Source of the DNA: Lutjanus erythropterus
Taxonomy: Eukaryota > Chordata > Actinopteri > Lutjaniformes > Lutjanidae
Length of the DNA: 64,000 nt
Direction of reading: 5' to 3'
Assembly: GCA_020091685.1 (NCBI GenBank)
Contig: CM034594.1
Location: 36,891,733 to 36,955,732, forward strand
A model generated the notes under the pieces. That model made no database searches, was not told where the DNA came from, and saw only the letters and a program-made list of their open reading frames with translations. The translations under genes were made by a program, and so were the position numbers. This document shows positions 33,873 to 44,937 of the stretch, in pieces. Within the stretch, counting starts at the first letter, position 1. Each line of letters opens with the position of its first letter.

Positions 33873-34550
33873 CAGTGGCGGACTCAGGCTGTCTGAGTTG
33901 CAGGGGCGAAAAAAATGAAAAGAACACCACAGTATGTGGTGGGACAGCGGTTTGGTAAAGAACGTTAATCATAATAAAAACACACAGGGAACTATGCTGC
34001 GTTCAAGTGGGACTCGTGAACACGACATGAGGGGGGCGCTGAAATGGCTTCATCCTGTCGACACAGTGGAGATGACCCCATTTGAACGCACCATAATTTA
34101 ACTATTTAAAGGGATGTCGAGACCAAATAATATTTAAGTGTGTAAGGTAGCCTACATGGCACTGTATTGTGTCTTCTGCAATGAAAGGTGGAGAAAAAAC
34201 ATTTTGTCTCTGAGAATGGCATCCTAAAGGGCACAAGTGGGCACTTTACCATGTTTTGTGCCCTTGGGGATACTTTAAAGGGCATTTTATCACATTTTGT
34301 CCACTAAAAGGTCACATTTGAGGGAACCTAACCACATTTTGTTCACTTGAAGAGCACTTTAGAGGGCGTTTTATCACGTTTTGTCCACCAGATGGGCACC
34401 CCAGGGGGCACTTAACCACATATTAGTCCACTGGAAAAGCACTTAAGAGAGCACTTTATTGTGTTTTTTCCACTAAAAAGGAACCTTAGATGGCACTTTA
34501 TCATGTTTTATCTACCATAGGGGCATCCAAGAGGGCACTTTCGCGTTGTC
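33873..34550. mobile_element. Transposon-like unit holding a 42-bp minisatellite
   Basis: It starts CAGTGGCGGACTCAGGCTGT and then GCAGGGGCGAAAA, which resembles the start at 53714 (CACTGGCAGAGTTGGACTTT then GCAGGGGTGAAAA). Both units later contain arrays of the same 42-bp family. No right terminal inverted repeat is visible, so the limit is approximate. Confidence 0.55.
34239..34532 (+). repeat. 42-bp minisatellite, seven units
   Basis: The unit is roughly GGGCACTTTATCACGTTTTG then TCCACTGGAAGGGCACCTTA GA. Seven units occupy 294 bp, exactly 7 x 42, despite strong divergence between units. A second array of the same family is at about 53960-54235. Confidence 0.9.
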
Positions 34551-34556
34551 ACAAAT

Positions 34557-34616
34557 TACTCTCTAATAAGTCTCCTTATGTCAGGCATATGGCTCTAAGT
34601 GTGTCTTTGTTTGCAT
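34557..34616 (+). repeat. Direct repeat, copy 2
   Basis: TAATAAGTCTCCTTATGTCA, GGCTCTAAGTGTGTCTTTGT and TTGCAT match 33522-33583. Copy 2 lies just after the minisatellite. Confidence 0.85.
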
Positions 34617-34961
34617 ACTGTCACGACTCACACACTTCTACATTATGTGCCACAAAAATGTTAAATTACAGCTGTGGAAGTAGTTCTTATAAAGGTGGAC
34701 CTTCATGCCTTTATGCAGCCTGAGGTGACTGCTGTCTTTCAAAGCACAGATTATGGAACTCCATTATGAAATAAATTCTTTAAAAAAAGGTTAAAGTAAA
34801 ATAAAAAACAAGTAAAAAAAAATGTAGGTGCAGACTTTTTCCCACAGCAACAGCGATACATCCAACCTTTCAACCTCTCTGACAGCTTCCAACGATTTCC
34901 ATTTCAATCATTCTGATGCACTGGCAGAGCCATTACACCTATCAAGTCATCTAGTAATAGC

Positions 34962-34963
<2 letters not shown>
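34617..34963. other. Spacer DNA, nothing recognised
   Basis: Nothing recognised. Confidence 0.5.

Positions 34964-35019
<56 letters not shown>
34964..35019 (+). repeat. (CA)n microsatellite, long
   Basis: About 28 uninterrupted CA dinucleotides, followed by a short second run at 35031-35040. Confidence 0.98.
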
Positions 35020-35022
<3 letters not shown>

Positions 35023-35384
35023 CATTCCTACACACACACAACTTCTTTTTAAGATGTACATTTCTGGCTGAAATGAAGGTATATGCTGTTGGATAGAAGT
35101 TGTAGTTAAAGTTTTGAACCATTTTCAGCCACAAAATCCTGAATATCGATGTTAACAGCTTGATCGATCAAGAATCCACAGTATTAACTGACAAATATGC
35201 AACAACCACCAACAAACATTATCAGTAAAATAAAACATTAGTGAACTGTGGTTGGTGTTTTTCCCATTTCTCCTGTGCAACTTTGACTCTTGCTTCTTCT
35301 CTACAAAGTTTTGGACAACATGAAGTTTGACAGATGATACAACTTGTCACCGACCACCCAGATGTGCTTAGATTCTTAAATTAA

Positions 35385-36005
35385 AGATAAACATTTTTAA
35401 AAGTTTGCCAAGGCAGTTTATATGATTGCACTGATCAGATTTACAGGAATCTTCTTTACATCAAAATTACAATGCAAGAAAATTCAATGCCACCATCTTT
35501 TCAAAAATAAGTTCTGGGATAATATGTCATAATTTATCTTTCCCCTGCATTTATTGTTTTATATTAACTTTGAAGATTGTGTTGGACATACCAAAATCTA
35601 ATAGATTTAGTCCCCCTTGACAATATGAGTCATATAATACACTTCTTTTTTTTTTAAATAATGGGGTTTATTTTTTACAAACAAAATGAAAAAAATGTTT
35701 CATGTCAATGTGTTTCACTGTTGCTTCTGGAACATCCAGAATCATTGCAGTGAAAATCGGCTGTCATAATTTTTCACTTTTGGACAACTATACATGACCA
35801 TTTAATAATAAATGTGTAATTAACCACATATAAAATTTCTTTTCAGTTTTTTCAATCAAAGGGTTGATATTCAAGTCCACCCTTTCCTTTTGTATTTAGC
35901 ATATTTTAATACCCAAGTATGAAACAACTGCTTTTGCAGGAATACCACATATTTCAATCAAATCATTCCACACTAATAATGATTCATTATTAGTGGTCCT
36001 TTCAA
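35385..36005 (-). pseudogene. LINE-1-type ORF2 remnant
   Basis: On the minus strand, broken frames read in order AVVSYLGI, ERVDLN, PLIEKTEKKF then MW, KNKPHY, KGGLNLLDFG (with indels), and KIPVNL. This is the order found after the reverse-transcriptase core of fish L1 elements (YLGI--C----E---NF-PLIEK-EK---MW ... DKGGLNFLDF ... KIPVKLS). Several stops and frameshifts are present, so it is inactive. It lacks the catalytic YADD region and the 3' end, so it is an internal fragment. Confidence 0.75.
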
Positions 36006-36126
36006 TCGTCACTGAAATTTGTAAGTCTATTGCAATTTTACAACTGCATTTTCCAGCTTTGCCTCAGGATTCAGGGGACACTGCACCCCTATCTTGACCT
36101 TTTGGCACCAAATGACCCCCCAGCAG

Positions 36127-36127
<1 letters not shown>

Positions 36128-36173
<46 letters not shown>
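36128..36173 (+). repeat. (AC)n microsatellite
   Basis: About 23 AC dinucleotides. Confidence 0.98.
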
Positions 36174-36177
<4 letters not shown>

Positions 36178-37096
36178 CTTTACTTCTGTGGTATTTCTCT
36201 TTAGAATGCTAGAACAGCCTTCGCCAACGTTTCTTTGAAAGTAGAAATTTTCGTTTGCTCGGCCGAATAAAGCAGGAATAAATAAATAAATAACACATTT
36301 CCCTGTGCTTGCATTGTATTGCTCTCTGTTTAAATGCTTGTCTGTAATCCATTGCTGGTAGTTATGCTTCTACTTCAACCCTGTCTGTGGGTGGCTGGCA
36401 CTATAGGAAACAGACAATAAAAGAAAAAAAATAGCTATCCACAGAATGTGCTGTACATGAGTAATCTGCTTTGACGACTGTCCTGGTGTGGGTTTTACAT
36501 AGACATAAAATGAATGGATCAGTGCGGCAGGACAAAAGCCATGTTGAGGGATAGAGGGACAGAGAGAACAGAACAGAGAGGGATAAGGCCATATTTAGAA
36601 GAGAAAGGGCTCACTTTGGGTGAAGATCCAAGAGAAAATGAAAGGAAAAGATAAAGCAGAGACACGGAGCGAGTCAAGCTGATGAAAGCGCAGAGACAAG
36701 ACAAAAAATAAAAATAAAAAGAATGACAAAGAAAGAAAAGTACATGTGTTTGTGTGGGAGCATCTCCAGCAACACGTGTCCGTCTGTTTATGTAATATAG
36801 GATGTGCCCGCTAGCAAACTGTACTGTACATATGACTTTGTGCGTGCACGTGGCGGCATTTGTGTGTGTATGATGTGTGTGTGTGTGTGTGATGTTTCGT
36901 CTTTTGTCTCTCCTCACCGGCACTGAATGTTCCCTCTCGGCTTCAAGGACGATGACAGAGGGAGTGCAAGAAAGAAGACAAGCGAGAATGAAAGACAGGA
37001 AGACACGCAGACAATCTTAAGAACTCCTCAACTCCTTTCACTGCGTTGACTCCTCGCTCTCTACCCTCTGCCGCATTTCTTTCCTTTCTCTCGCAG
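36174..37096. other. Spacer with GA-rich stretch
   Basis: A GA-rich plus-strand stretch covers about 36540-36740 and produces long but meaningless minus-strand frames. A short GT run lies at about 36877-36891. The last 60 bp before 37096 are pyrimidine-rich. Confidence 0.5.
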
Positions 37097-37150
37097 GTTC
37101 TCCAGCCTTACTTCCAAATGTTAGAGGAGAATATCCTGTGGGGAGCTTGA
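37097..37150 (+). other. Possible exon after a strong 3' splice site
   Basis: A long pyrimidine run ending TTTCCTTTCTCTCGCAG is a good vertebrate 3' splice site. In one frame the sequence after it reads VLQPYFQMLEENILWGA and stops at 37148-37150. A different frame stays open longer (to about 37300) but is biased to Ser, Phe and Pro. I recognise no protein, and no matching donor is assigned. A chance polypyrimidine-AG is possible. Confidence 0.2.
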
Positions 37151-37399
37151 AGCGATTTAAGATTCTGTGCGTTTGTCCTGCCCACTGCAATATCCTCTAC
37201 TTCTCTTGTCTTTTCCACTCCAGCTTCTTTTGCTTTTTTTCCCCTTTTCCTCCCCCCCTCACTCGGTCCTTCATTTTATCAAAACATTCTCATGCTTAAA
37301 CGACAGAATAGGCCTGTTACTCCCAAAATGACATATATTACTGGTGGAGAGTTGCGTCAGACTTACTGGACCTCTCAAAGGTACGTTAGACATGTGGTT
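37151..37399. other. Pyrimidine-rich spacer
   Basis: A CT-rich run lies at about 37195-37275. Nothing else is recognised. Confidence 0.5.
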
Positions 37400-37930
37400 T
37401 TCATTATAAAAAGGTCACAGTCCTGTTAAGTTCAGGCACAAAAACTACTTGCTGAGCTTCAGGCAATAAAACTAATTGGTTAGGTTTAGGTAATAGACTT
37501 GGTTGTGTCAGGAAGAAATTTGGACTGGGTTAAAATAATTACATAATTTGTGTCATGTGATGGAAGTGACATGATTTTTGTTGCAAATAATGGCTTGATG
37601 GAAATGGTGTCACTCATGATGACATAAACCATGTGATACTGGTTGTCATTGTAAAATGGTTGTACAATAGTTTCAGTTTAGGCACAAAAACTACTTAGTT
37701 AGGGCTTGGAAAAGATTGTGGTTTGTGTTAAAATGGCTATGTTATCTATGTCACGTGATAACTCACGTGATATTAAATGTTTTTGTTGTAAAAAGGTTGC
37801 AGTCTGGTTAGGTTTAGGCACAAAAACTACTTGGTTAGCTTTAGGAAATAAATCTAATTGGGTTAGGGTTAGGAAAAAATTGTGGTTTGGGTGAAAATAA
37901 CATACTGAATGTCACTCACACGACAGACGT
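37400..37930 (+). repeat. Tandem ~180-bp repeat with GGTTTAGGCACAAAA core
   Basis: Three diverged units carry, in order, TTGTAAAAAGGTTGCAGT, a GGTTTAGGCACAAAAACTAC then TTGGTTAG block, GGAAAAAATTGTGGTTTGGG, and TGTCACGTGAT-type ends. The cores start near 37435, 37677 and 37809. The core is the reverse complement of the 27-bp minisatellite unit at 21.4-22.1 kb. It looks like a dispersed repeat that has also expanded locally. Confidence 0.85.
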
Positions 37931-38159
37931 AATTTCTGTAATGACATTTGAAGTTGCTCAAAACTTTAAATAGGTCTACATTTATTTTTCATTTCATGCA
38001 AGACTCAAATCTGGTCTCCCGGGTGAAAGTAATGATAAGTAAATTCGCAGACCTTCTCGCTGTGTACCAGTAAACGAACACATAAACTGCTTGCACGTTT
38101 TTCGGGTGAGGATAGGCTGAATTCACTGCATTAAAATCATATTCCTCCAAATCATATTC
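37931..38159. other. Spacer DNA, nothing recognised
   Basis: Nothing recognised. Confidence 0.5.
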
Positions 38160-38400
38160 TTCCCTTTCTGTTTTTCCTCCTTCTATTCCTCTCCACTCCA
38201 CTGTCTTCGCCCTCCTCCAATCTCCTGACAATTCCCTGCAGTCTGTTCTTCTTCCCTCCTGTTTTTGCCTCTCCTCTTTTTCTCCACATATCCAATGTCA
38301 TTCTTCCCGTATATCCCCTCAGAAGTCCTCCTGCCACATTCTTCCTCCGTCTCTCTTTCTTTTTCTAGTTCTCGACCTCCCTCTTTGCCCTGCTCTGTGC
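38160..38400 (+). repeat. Pyrimidine-rich (CT-rich) tract
   Basis: CT-rich on the plus strand (TTCCCTTTCTGTTTTTCCTC, CTCCTCTTTTTCTCC). The frames here are rich in Ser/Pro/Leu on one strand and Arg/Glu/Gly on the other, a composition effect. Confidence 0.8.
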
Positions 38401-38679
38401 TCCGTCTGCCAGCTCCCTTCAGGCAGTTCACTCTCCCCCTGACCTTGGACACGCTGAACAGTCCGCTGACATACTACTCTCCCTCTTGTCTCTTTCTCTT
38501 TCTAAATGAGGCATCCCTGTTTCACCATGCCACCTTTTCTCCTCCTCTGTGCTTTTCTTTAATGTTTCTTTGAGGGAATTATTTCGAAATTGTCTGAAAC
38601 AGCATCAGCTGCGAATTCTTTACGTGTGCCTGCAGTAAACTGTGCAACTGGACACTGGCACAGCATCTACAGTGATTAC
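38401..38679. other. Spacer DNA, nothing recognised
   Basis: Nothing recognised. Confidence 0.5.
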
Positions 38680-40100
38680 TAGGGATGTAACAATCGAGAT
38701 ATCAAAATTAAAAAAAGTCCCAAAACCAGAATGTGACAATGTCTAGCACAACATTACATAGTTTCCCTGAAGTCAAAATCTAAGTTTAAGTGTTTTTATC
38801 ACATATGTTTTGTATTAAAAGTCACCCGTACACCAGCAACTGTTTTTAAATGGTATTTCAGAATTTGCCTTTTTCTGGAAAATGATTAAAAACTGTTGAT
38901 GACCCATCCTGCACTTAGGGCGTACACTAAATTCACATCCAATGAAACTACTTACTTATGATGCAGCAAAACATGGAAGGAGAACACATCTCTTTCTCCA
39001 TTTTGTGGGCTGGGGAACAGCTTTTTAACCCAATTCACTGATTTTAATGAAACTGGATCAAATTTTATGGAAAAAATTTCTGGTTTTCCCTCTGATGTCC
39101 TCTGGCCACTTAGACTCAACTCTCAGATATTTAATGACAGAGCTTTGCTGATGGACAGATAGCTTTAGCTTACTTGCTGCTAAAGTAGCTAAACATAACT
39201 GTTAGCTGTTGTTAGTGGGTAACAGAGCAGGAGTCAGCAGCCTGCCAGTGCATGTGACAAGTCACCAGGATGAACACAGCCTCAGACGTGACAGGAACTA
39301 CAGTACCGAAGTTGGTCACAGAGGTTCCTGATGGAAAGATAGCTTTACTTGTGACTAAAGTAAGTTAGCTAACTGCTATCTGCTGTTAGCTCGGTTAGCA
39401 GTGACTCCGCCCTGGACAGCAAAAGCCAGCAAGAAAACCACCTTGGTACTGTTCCCTATTCCCTGTCTTCAAACTGGCCTCTGTTGGTCTCAGAGGCTGT
39501 GTTAACGTGCACAGGCATCAGCAAATTGGAACGCTCCTTCCTCCTTTAGCTACATGGCGGGGGCATAGTACTATTGGCTACTGTAAATGCCAGTCAATGC
39601 ATGCAACAAGTCCCTTCCCTAGCTGCCTGTTTTTACAGGAAACACACAAGCAGTAAGCACTCTTCTAGCCATTTAATGTAAACTTTAATTATTTAATTAT
39701 TTTATTTTTATTTTATGAATGGACTGCTACTGACTGCTGCATTGTTTTGCGGTTGCACAATTCAAAAATTCATTCATTCAAAAAAAAAAAAATTCAATTA
39801 AGAGATAAAAAGGTCAAAATTATGAGATGTTATGAGACTGAGACTTTTTTATTTCATTTCATTTCGACTTTCTTATCTCATAGTTTAGGTTGTTATCTCA
39901 TAATTATAACTTTTGGGAATACTTTTTTGTTTCACTGGTGGAAATGGCCTTCCATACTAAAACAGACACATTAGGTTAAAAGAAAAAAAACAAATTTTAT
40001 ATTAACACAATTGCACACATCAGAGTCGTTCTTTTTGTTTGTTTTTGAATATTTTGATAAATATATTAAACACTGTATCGTGGACTTTTTATCATAGTAT
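38680..40100. mobile_element. Possible hAT-Ac-like element, degraded
   Basis: TAGGGATGTAACAATCGAGA at 38680 has the form of a hAT left end followed by a palindromic AT-rich subterminal region. A plausible partner, ATCGTGGAC then TTATCATAGTATTATCACAC, lies at about 40078-40110, but no clean terminal repeat or target duplication is visible there. The interior contains a duplicated ~180-bp unit (39150-39395). No transposase is recognised. Confidence 0.35.
39150..39395 (+). repeat. Imperfect direct duplication, ~180-bp period
   Basis: GCTGATGGACAGATAGCTTT then TAAAGTAGCTAAACATAACT and GTTAGCTG (39150-39215) recur as CTGATGGAAAGATAGCTTTA then AAGTTAGCTAACTGC and TGTTAGCT (about 39330-39395). Confidence 0.65.
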
Positions 40101-41239
40101 TATCACACCTTGAGTTATTGGTATGCGACATTCCTGTGTTTACAAGTGTTTTCTCTCTCTTACCATCTCTCTCCCTCTTCTCCTCTCATACTCTCCGCCC
40201 GCTCTGCAGAATCCTCTTTCCAGTAACACATGTATTAATAAATTTCAATCATGCCACTGCCTTGCCAGTGTCCATATTTCCAAACTACTAAACGAGTGTA
40301 CATCACCAGTCCAGCACACACAGAAACCTTTGAATTATTCATATCTACATCAATAAATCTGAAGACACATACAATTAAACTGCATCACCTCTATAATTCA
40401 TGACCCCCCCGATGAAAGGTTTTCACCTGTCAAGTCGATTTCCCACAGAAAAGCGTTTCCTGCACCATGTCAGACTGCCATGCATGAACAAAGACGCGCT
40501 GCAACAAAGACAGAAGACATCCTGCAGCAGGCGGCCTGATGAGCTGCTGGTGTGATGCCCCCCCGCTGCCAAGGAGCTGGTGTGCCTGCTCCAGTGATTG
40601 TGAAGGGCACAACCACACCCATACAAACCCATTTTACAAAAAAGGGCAATCAAATGCCAGTAACAAATGGCACTGGTCTAGAAATCAAGAGCAAGCTAAA
40701 TCAATTGTTGCTCCTACCAACATCAAGAGAAGCGAGTTCAAATGTTCACACCACAGTAAGTGATCATTACCTTATTGTCTGACATTTTTGAGACTTCAGG
40801 ACCCGACAATAAGAATGACAATCCTCAGGTATCAAAAGGCGTTTTTTTTATTTTCCAGGAGGAACATTGTGAATTTCAAATCTAATGAGCGGAGCCACAG
40901 AAGGGGTTTGTTTGTGATAATATTATGAAAACTGATGGCATACACCTGAATAAATATGCCTATTTTCATCTCTGCAGGTGTGATATTCTATGCTGAACAA
41001 AAGCAGCCCTGGTACGGTGGGAAAAATAATAATTACGAGTACATTTGTGTTAAAGTTCAGTGAAATTTTGAATAATAAACTAAAGGTAATCTAGGCTAAT
41101 CACACCTTTGGAGGTTCACAAAGTTATCCTGCTGTGCAAACATGCAAATTATAGTGGCAGCTTAGAAAAATATGGCCTGTGATAAATGATTACAGTTTTG
41201 ACAAGATGGATAAAATATGACAATGCGTGCGCAGGTGGT
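40101..41239. other. Spacer DNA, nothing recognised
   Basis: Short overlapping frames at 40420-40780 on both strands have no recognised domain. A pyrimidine-rich run ending CCGCCCGCTCTGCAG at about 40195-40209 could be a 3' splice site, but nothing supports an exon. Confidence 0.45.
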
Positions 41240-41397
41240 GCCGGGCCAAAATTCTCAGGGGGCTGATTGTTACTTTTTGTCAGCATCTGTGTCTATCCAG
41301 AAAATGTTAATTGTCAATTCTCCACAGCCATCTGGCGACCCTCAGAAATGATCTCACGGCCCCCTAGGGGTCCCAAACCCCAGGTTGAGAACCACTG
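41240..41397. mobile_element. hAT-type miniature element, right end
   Basis: It ends GGCCCCCTAGGGGTCCCAAA then CAGGTTGAGAACCACTG, the inverted form of a CAGTGGTTCTCAACCTG hAT terminus. It resembles the right ends at 2424 and 52654. The left end is missing or unrecognisable. Confidence 0.7.
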
Positions 41398-41979
41398 GCC
41401 TAATTTATTAAAACTTTAAAATTTTGCACAGTATGTCATGATGACTCATGGATGATGGAGAGACTAAACCGACTCGCTGGGTGTGCCTACCCAGTATTTA
41501 AAGCTAACACACAGAAAATCTAGCTATGTCAAACATGATTTGTAGTAGCCTACACGCCTCTCCTCGTGAGATTTTCCCTGTCTAATCAAATTCTTCCTCG
41601 TGCTTCAGGGCCACATTCATCGGCTCGCCTGTCTACTCTCATCCAGCTCCAGGCCACGCCTTCACCACTCCCTCATCCACCCAGCTCCTGTCTCCCTTGC
41701 CATCACTCACCGCCCTCTGCCTGCGCCAAGCTGTCTCTCTGCTCCCTCCAACTCCATTTTCCACTTCCTCCTACAGCACAAAACCCTTTTTATTCATCTG
41801 CCCGCTGAGTCTGAGTCTGCTTTTCGGGAAGCTTTTCTGTTCCACTCTAAAATTGGAAAAAGAAACCACATTTCAAATTGTCCCCGTGGCTTCAGATCGA
41901 TGGGCGCGCTACAGGTGTAGCGGTGCCTCGACGGGGGCTCTGGATGTTGCAGCTTAGCGGGCTGAAGAAGAAAGCAAAA
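41398..41979. other. Spacer with proline/serine-rich frames
   Basis: Three overlapping plus-strand frames (41566-41957) are open because the stretch is C-rich. None has a recognisable domain. CpG is a little more frequent at about 41890-41950. Confidence 0.4.
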
Positions 41980-42002
41980 ATGCTGACTGTGAAGTTGATC
42001 AG
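41980..42002 (+). other. Possible short first coding exon with donor
   Basis: An ATG at 41980 opens MLTVKLI, and the frame meets ATCAG|GTGAGT, a strong 5' splice site, at 42002/42003. The context of the ATG (AAAAATGC) is weak. It could be the start of a gene continuing downstream, but I find no following exon. Listed as a candidate only. Confidence 0.2.
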
Positions 42003-44937
42003 GTGAGTTCTACCTGACAACCAAAAGCTTCAGATCAAACTTCTTAAGCACGGAAATCTGCTCATGTTCGGGTCTCCCACCATGACAAAAAGATCATTTT
42101 CATCTTAACAGAATTATCACTGATTTAATAGAGATGGAAATCTTGTAACCCTGAGGTGGTGGGATTGCTTCCTGGGAAACTTCTTTAATCTCAGCAGGAA
42201 ATCAGTATTTCTACAGTAGGAGTCGGGTGGTTATAGTGTTCATTAGCATAGGAAACATATTCACCTAAAAGATAAGGTTCGGTTTATTGTCATTAATAAA
42301 TGATTACTGTTCATAGTGAGGATGTAAGTAGTCATGAACAGCTTTTACAATCCTGCAATGCTTTTGAATTTAGGCACTACACACATTTTAACCTGAGCAC
42401 AGAGGTCTGTTAAAGTCACTTTGTGCCTAAAATACAGTGCCTGGGGGCAATGATAATGATTGTTATTGTTCTGTTGCAGAGTTTTCACAATTTGAATGTT
42501 TTGTGTGCAATAACAATTCAGCAGAAGAAAGATTGTTCCTCATTTCAGCACAAAGTCTTAACAACAAAATTACAAATACTTGAGTATCAAATGTATCAAA
42601 CAGACACTGGACAACAGTAGACTTTTGCTAATGTTATTTGACCAAATGGATAACATTCTGACATTTTGCAGCGGTTGTGATGCTAAAAAGTTTTTTTTCT
42701 TTTACTTGCATTCAGCCTAACATTGTGAACAGGCTATTTGTACTGTTTTTTTTTCTGGCAATTTAAACCTGGGAATAAAACTGTGTCTTATTTGAGAAGA
42801 AGTAGCATTAGGTAACAAGTGCACATGCAAAATGTAGCACAGCAGTCAAAAAAGCAAACTGGCGTCATAGACTGTACATTAAATAAGTTGAAGTCCTATT
42901 TAATATATGATATATGGTTAAAGCGAGTTGTTTACCCTCCTCCCCAGACGTGAGGAAAGCTCTGCACGCTGCAGGAGCACATGCTTCACATTGTAATTTG
43001 ACAGTAACAAGCGACAATGAGTCCTGCACTGTAAGATGATCAGCTGTTCATGACTGTCAGCTGTGTGTCAATTCAAAGTTCAGCCTGTTATCCTGAAAAC
43101 AAAAGCCCACGGCTCTGAAAATACACACTCTGGACTTTGAATTAAGTCTCACTGCCTGCCAGACTCCATTAACATATTGTTCAATTTAACTGTTATTGTC
43201 ATTTTCTCCTATTACAAGATAATTAATGATTTCTAATGACTCATAAACAGACACTTACTCATTTGGCGAACAATCAGCATTAATTTGAACTCCAATTAAC
43301 ATGAAATGGGCATACAAAAATATTATTCCATCCCAGAATAGACATTTCAAAGGAGCACATCGCAGTACAGCGCTGCTGGCAGAGGAGCGAGTATTTCAAC
43401 TGAACATGTTTCCTTGATCTCTGATGACATATCATGGTAATTTATTACAGTAAATATATTGCAGACATCTCCTTTAAACAATATATTTTAAGTATTTCAA
43501 ATACAAGTTCTTAAAGTGTTTTATTACAAAATTAGATCTTATTTTTTCTGCCCAGCAAAATACAAATGATAAAACACTCAAAAGTAATGAAATACATATT
43601 TTAAATACATTTAAAAGGTATAACAGACAGAAGTTAAAAAAGATAAAGCAAGATCATAATAATAAGTCTTGAGTTGTTCCTTTAGATTTCTTGTGTTCCA
43701 TGCACGTAACACTCCACTGTATTTATGTAGTTCATTTTGGAAACATTTAGTAACCCTGCACTGCCACTGACTGACAGGAGACAAGCAATCAGAAATGTAC
43801 GAAGGTGCTGAACCAAGAGCTTAATAAAATACTTTATTAGCTTATTCATTATTAGCTAGATCAATTTTAAGCACTCGCATTTCAGCAGCTTATGCTGGTT
43901 GGTTCTTGATCAGTAAGAAATTTGGTCATCAGTACATTATGTTTCAAAACTGAAATGGAAACATGCTGGTCATGTTGGTTTTCATCTCAAATGTAGCCTG
44001 TGACCAAGTGTTAATGAATATAAACAAGTTTTTTTCAGAGAAACCCCAGCAGCAGGACTCTTGTCTCTAATGTTATTAAAATGTGCAACATGGGTCTCCT
44101 CCATTATCAATAACTGAGAAACTTATTACAAGACAGGAAAAAATGATTTTCAACTCAAATGAGACTTTTCCAAATGACTTCTCAGGTGAGCTGCACAGTG
44201 CATCAGTGTGAGCTAACAGGTTTGGGACAGGATGATCCTCTTTCTTATTTACAGCTCCGGGAGATGTTATTCATTATGACAAACTGTTCTGCCCGCGGCC
44301 CGATGAATTAAATTTTTAACTTACAGAATTCTGTGGTATTTGGTTTTAACTGAAGCTACTTAAGCTTCAGTTTGCTATTTATCTTCATTGGGCTCTGCTC
44401 AGCCTCTCCCCAGGGCGCTCTGTGGCTGCTGTCAGGTTATACAGTAAATCGTGACTGTGGTTTTAAATCCTCACAAAGGTCCCTGCAGCAAACGGCAAAG
44501 TGAAACAAGCAGAATGCAGTATTTCCAGAATCCATATCAGCTTCCCCCAAAACACTGTGTGATGGAACCATAATGCTGCCATAAAACAGCAACAGCTTTC
44601 AAATACTATTAAAGGCAACTCTGAACAACAGTCATCTTCTGCACGGCAGCAAAATCAACAAACAATCCCCTCTGAATATAACCAAAAGTTTATGTAACTT
44701 AATGCAGAGATACAGTGTATTATCAACTTCTTTTTCTTAATGCAGATTTAAGTTGTATAATACTCCTTACTAATACTATGTTTAAAGCTTATACAGCCTT
44801 ACAGTCCTGTCTCCTAGAAATGGCGTTTATACAAGAAAAGGCAACAGCAAATATATATTGAAGGAAACATAATGCTGACTGAAATACATTTTTAGTTAAC
44901 AGGAGGAAATTTTATTACTTAATGTACCAGGCAAGTC
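42003..44937. other. AT-rich non-repeat DNA, possible conserved elements
   Basis: Nearly 3 kb with few recognisable repeats. CATAGACTGTACATTAA near 42868 resembles a repeat end. AT-rich stretches at 43090-43340 (several ATTAAC/TAATTA homeodomain-type motifs) and 44160-44480 look like unique DNA and are reasonable candidates for conserved non-coding elements. About 43480-43620 has GTATTTCAAATAC-like motifs of a possible old element. Confidence 0.35.
44348..44372. repeat. 10-bp perfect hairpin
   Basis: AACTGAAGCT and AGCTTCAGTT are separated by 5 bases (ACTTA). It lies within a stretch with no recognised repeat. A chance palindrome is possible. Confidence 0.6.

Noticed and set aside
34828-35134. 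Frames over the CA microsatellite
   Set aside because: Poly-(Thr-His) or poly-(Cys-Val) translations of a dinucleotide repeat.
36519-36923. 134-codon minus-strand frame
   Set aside because: Product of GA-rich and CA-repeat composition; low-complexity translation.
37400-37930. GGTTAGGGTTAGG motifs as interstitial telomere repeats
   Set aside because: The motif is part of a longer ~180-bp unit, and TTAGGG is not repeated in tandem.
38183-38573. Frames rich in Arg/Glu/Gly or Ser/Pro
   Set aside because: Caused by the pyrimidine-rich tract; no domain.
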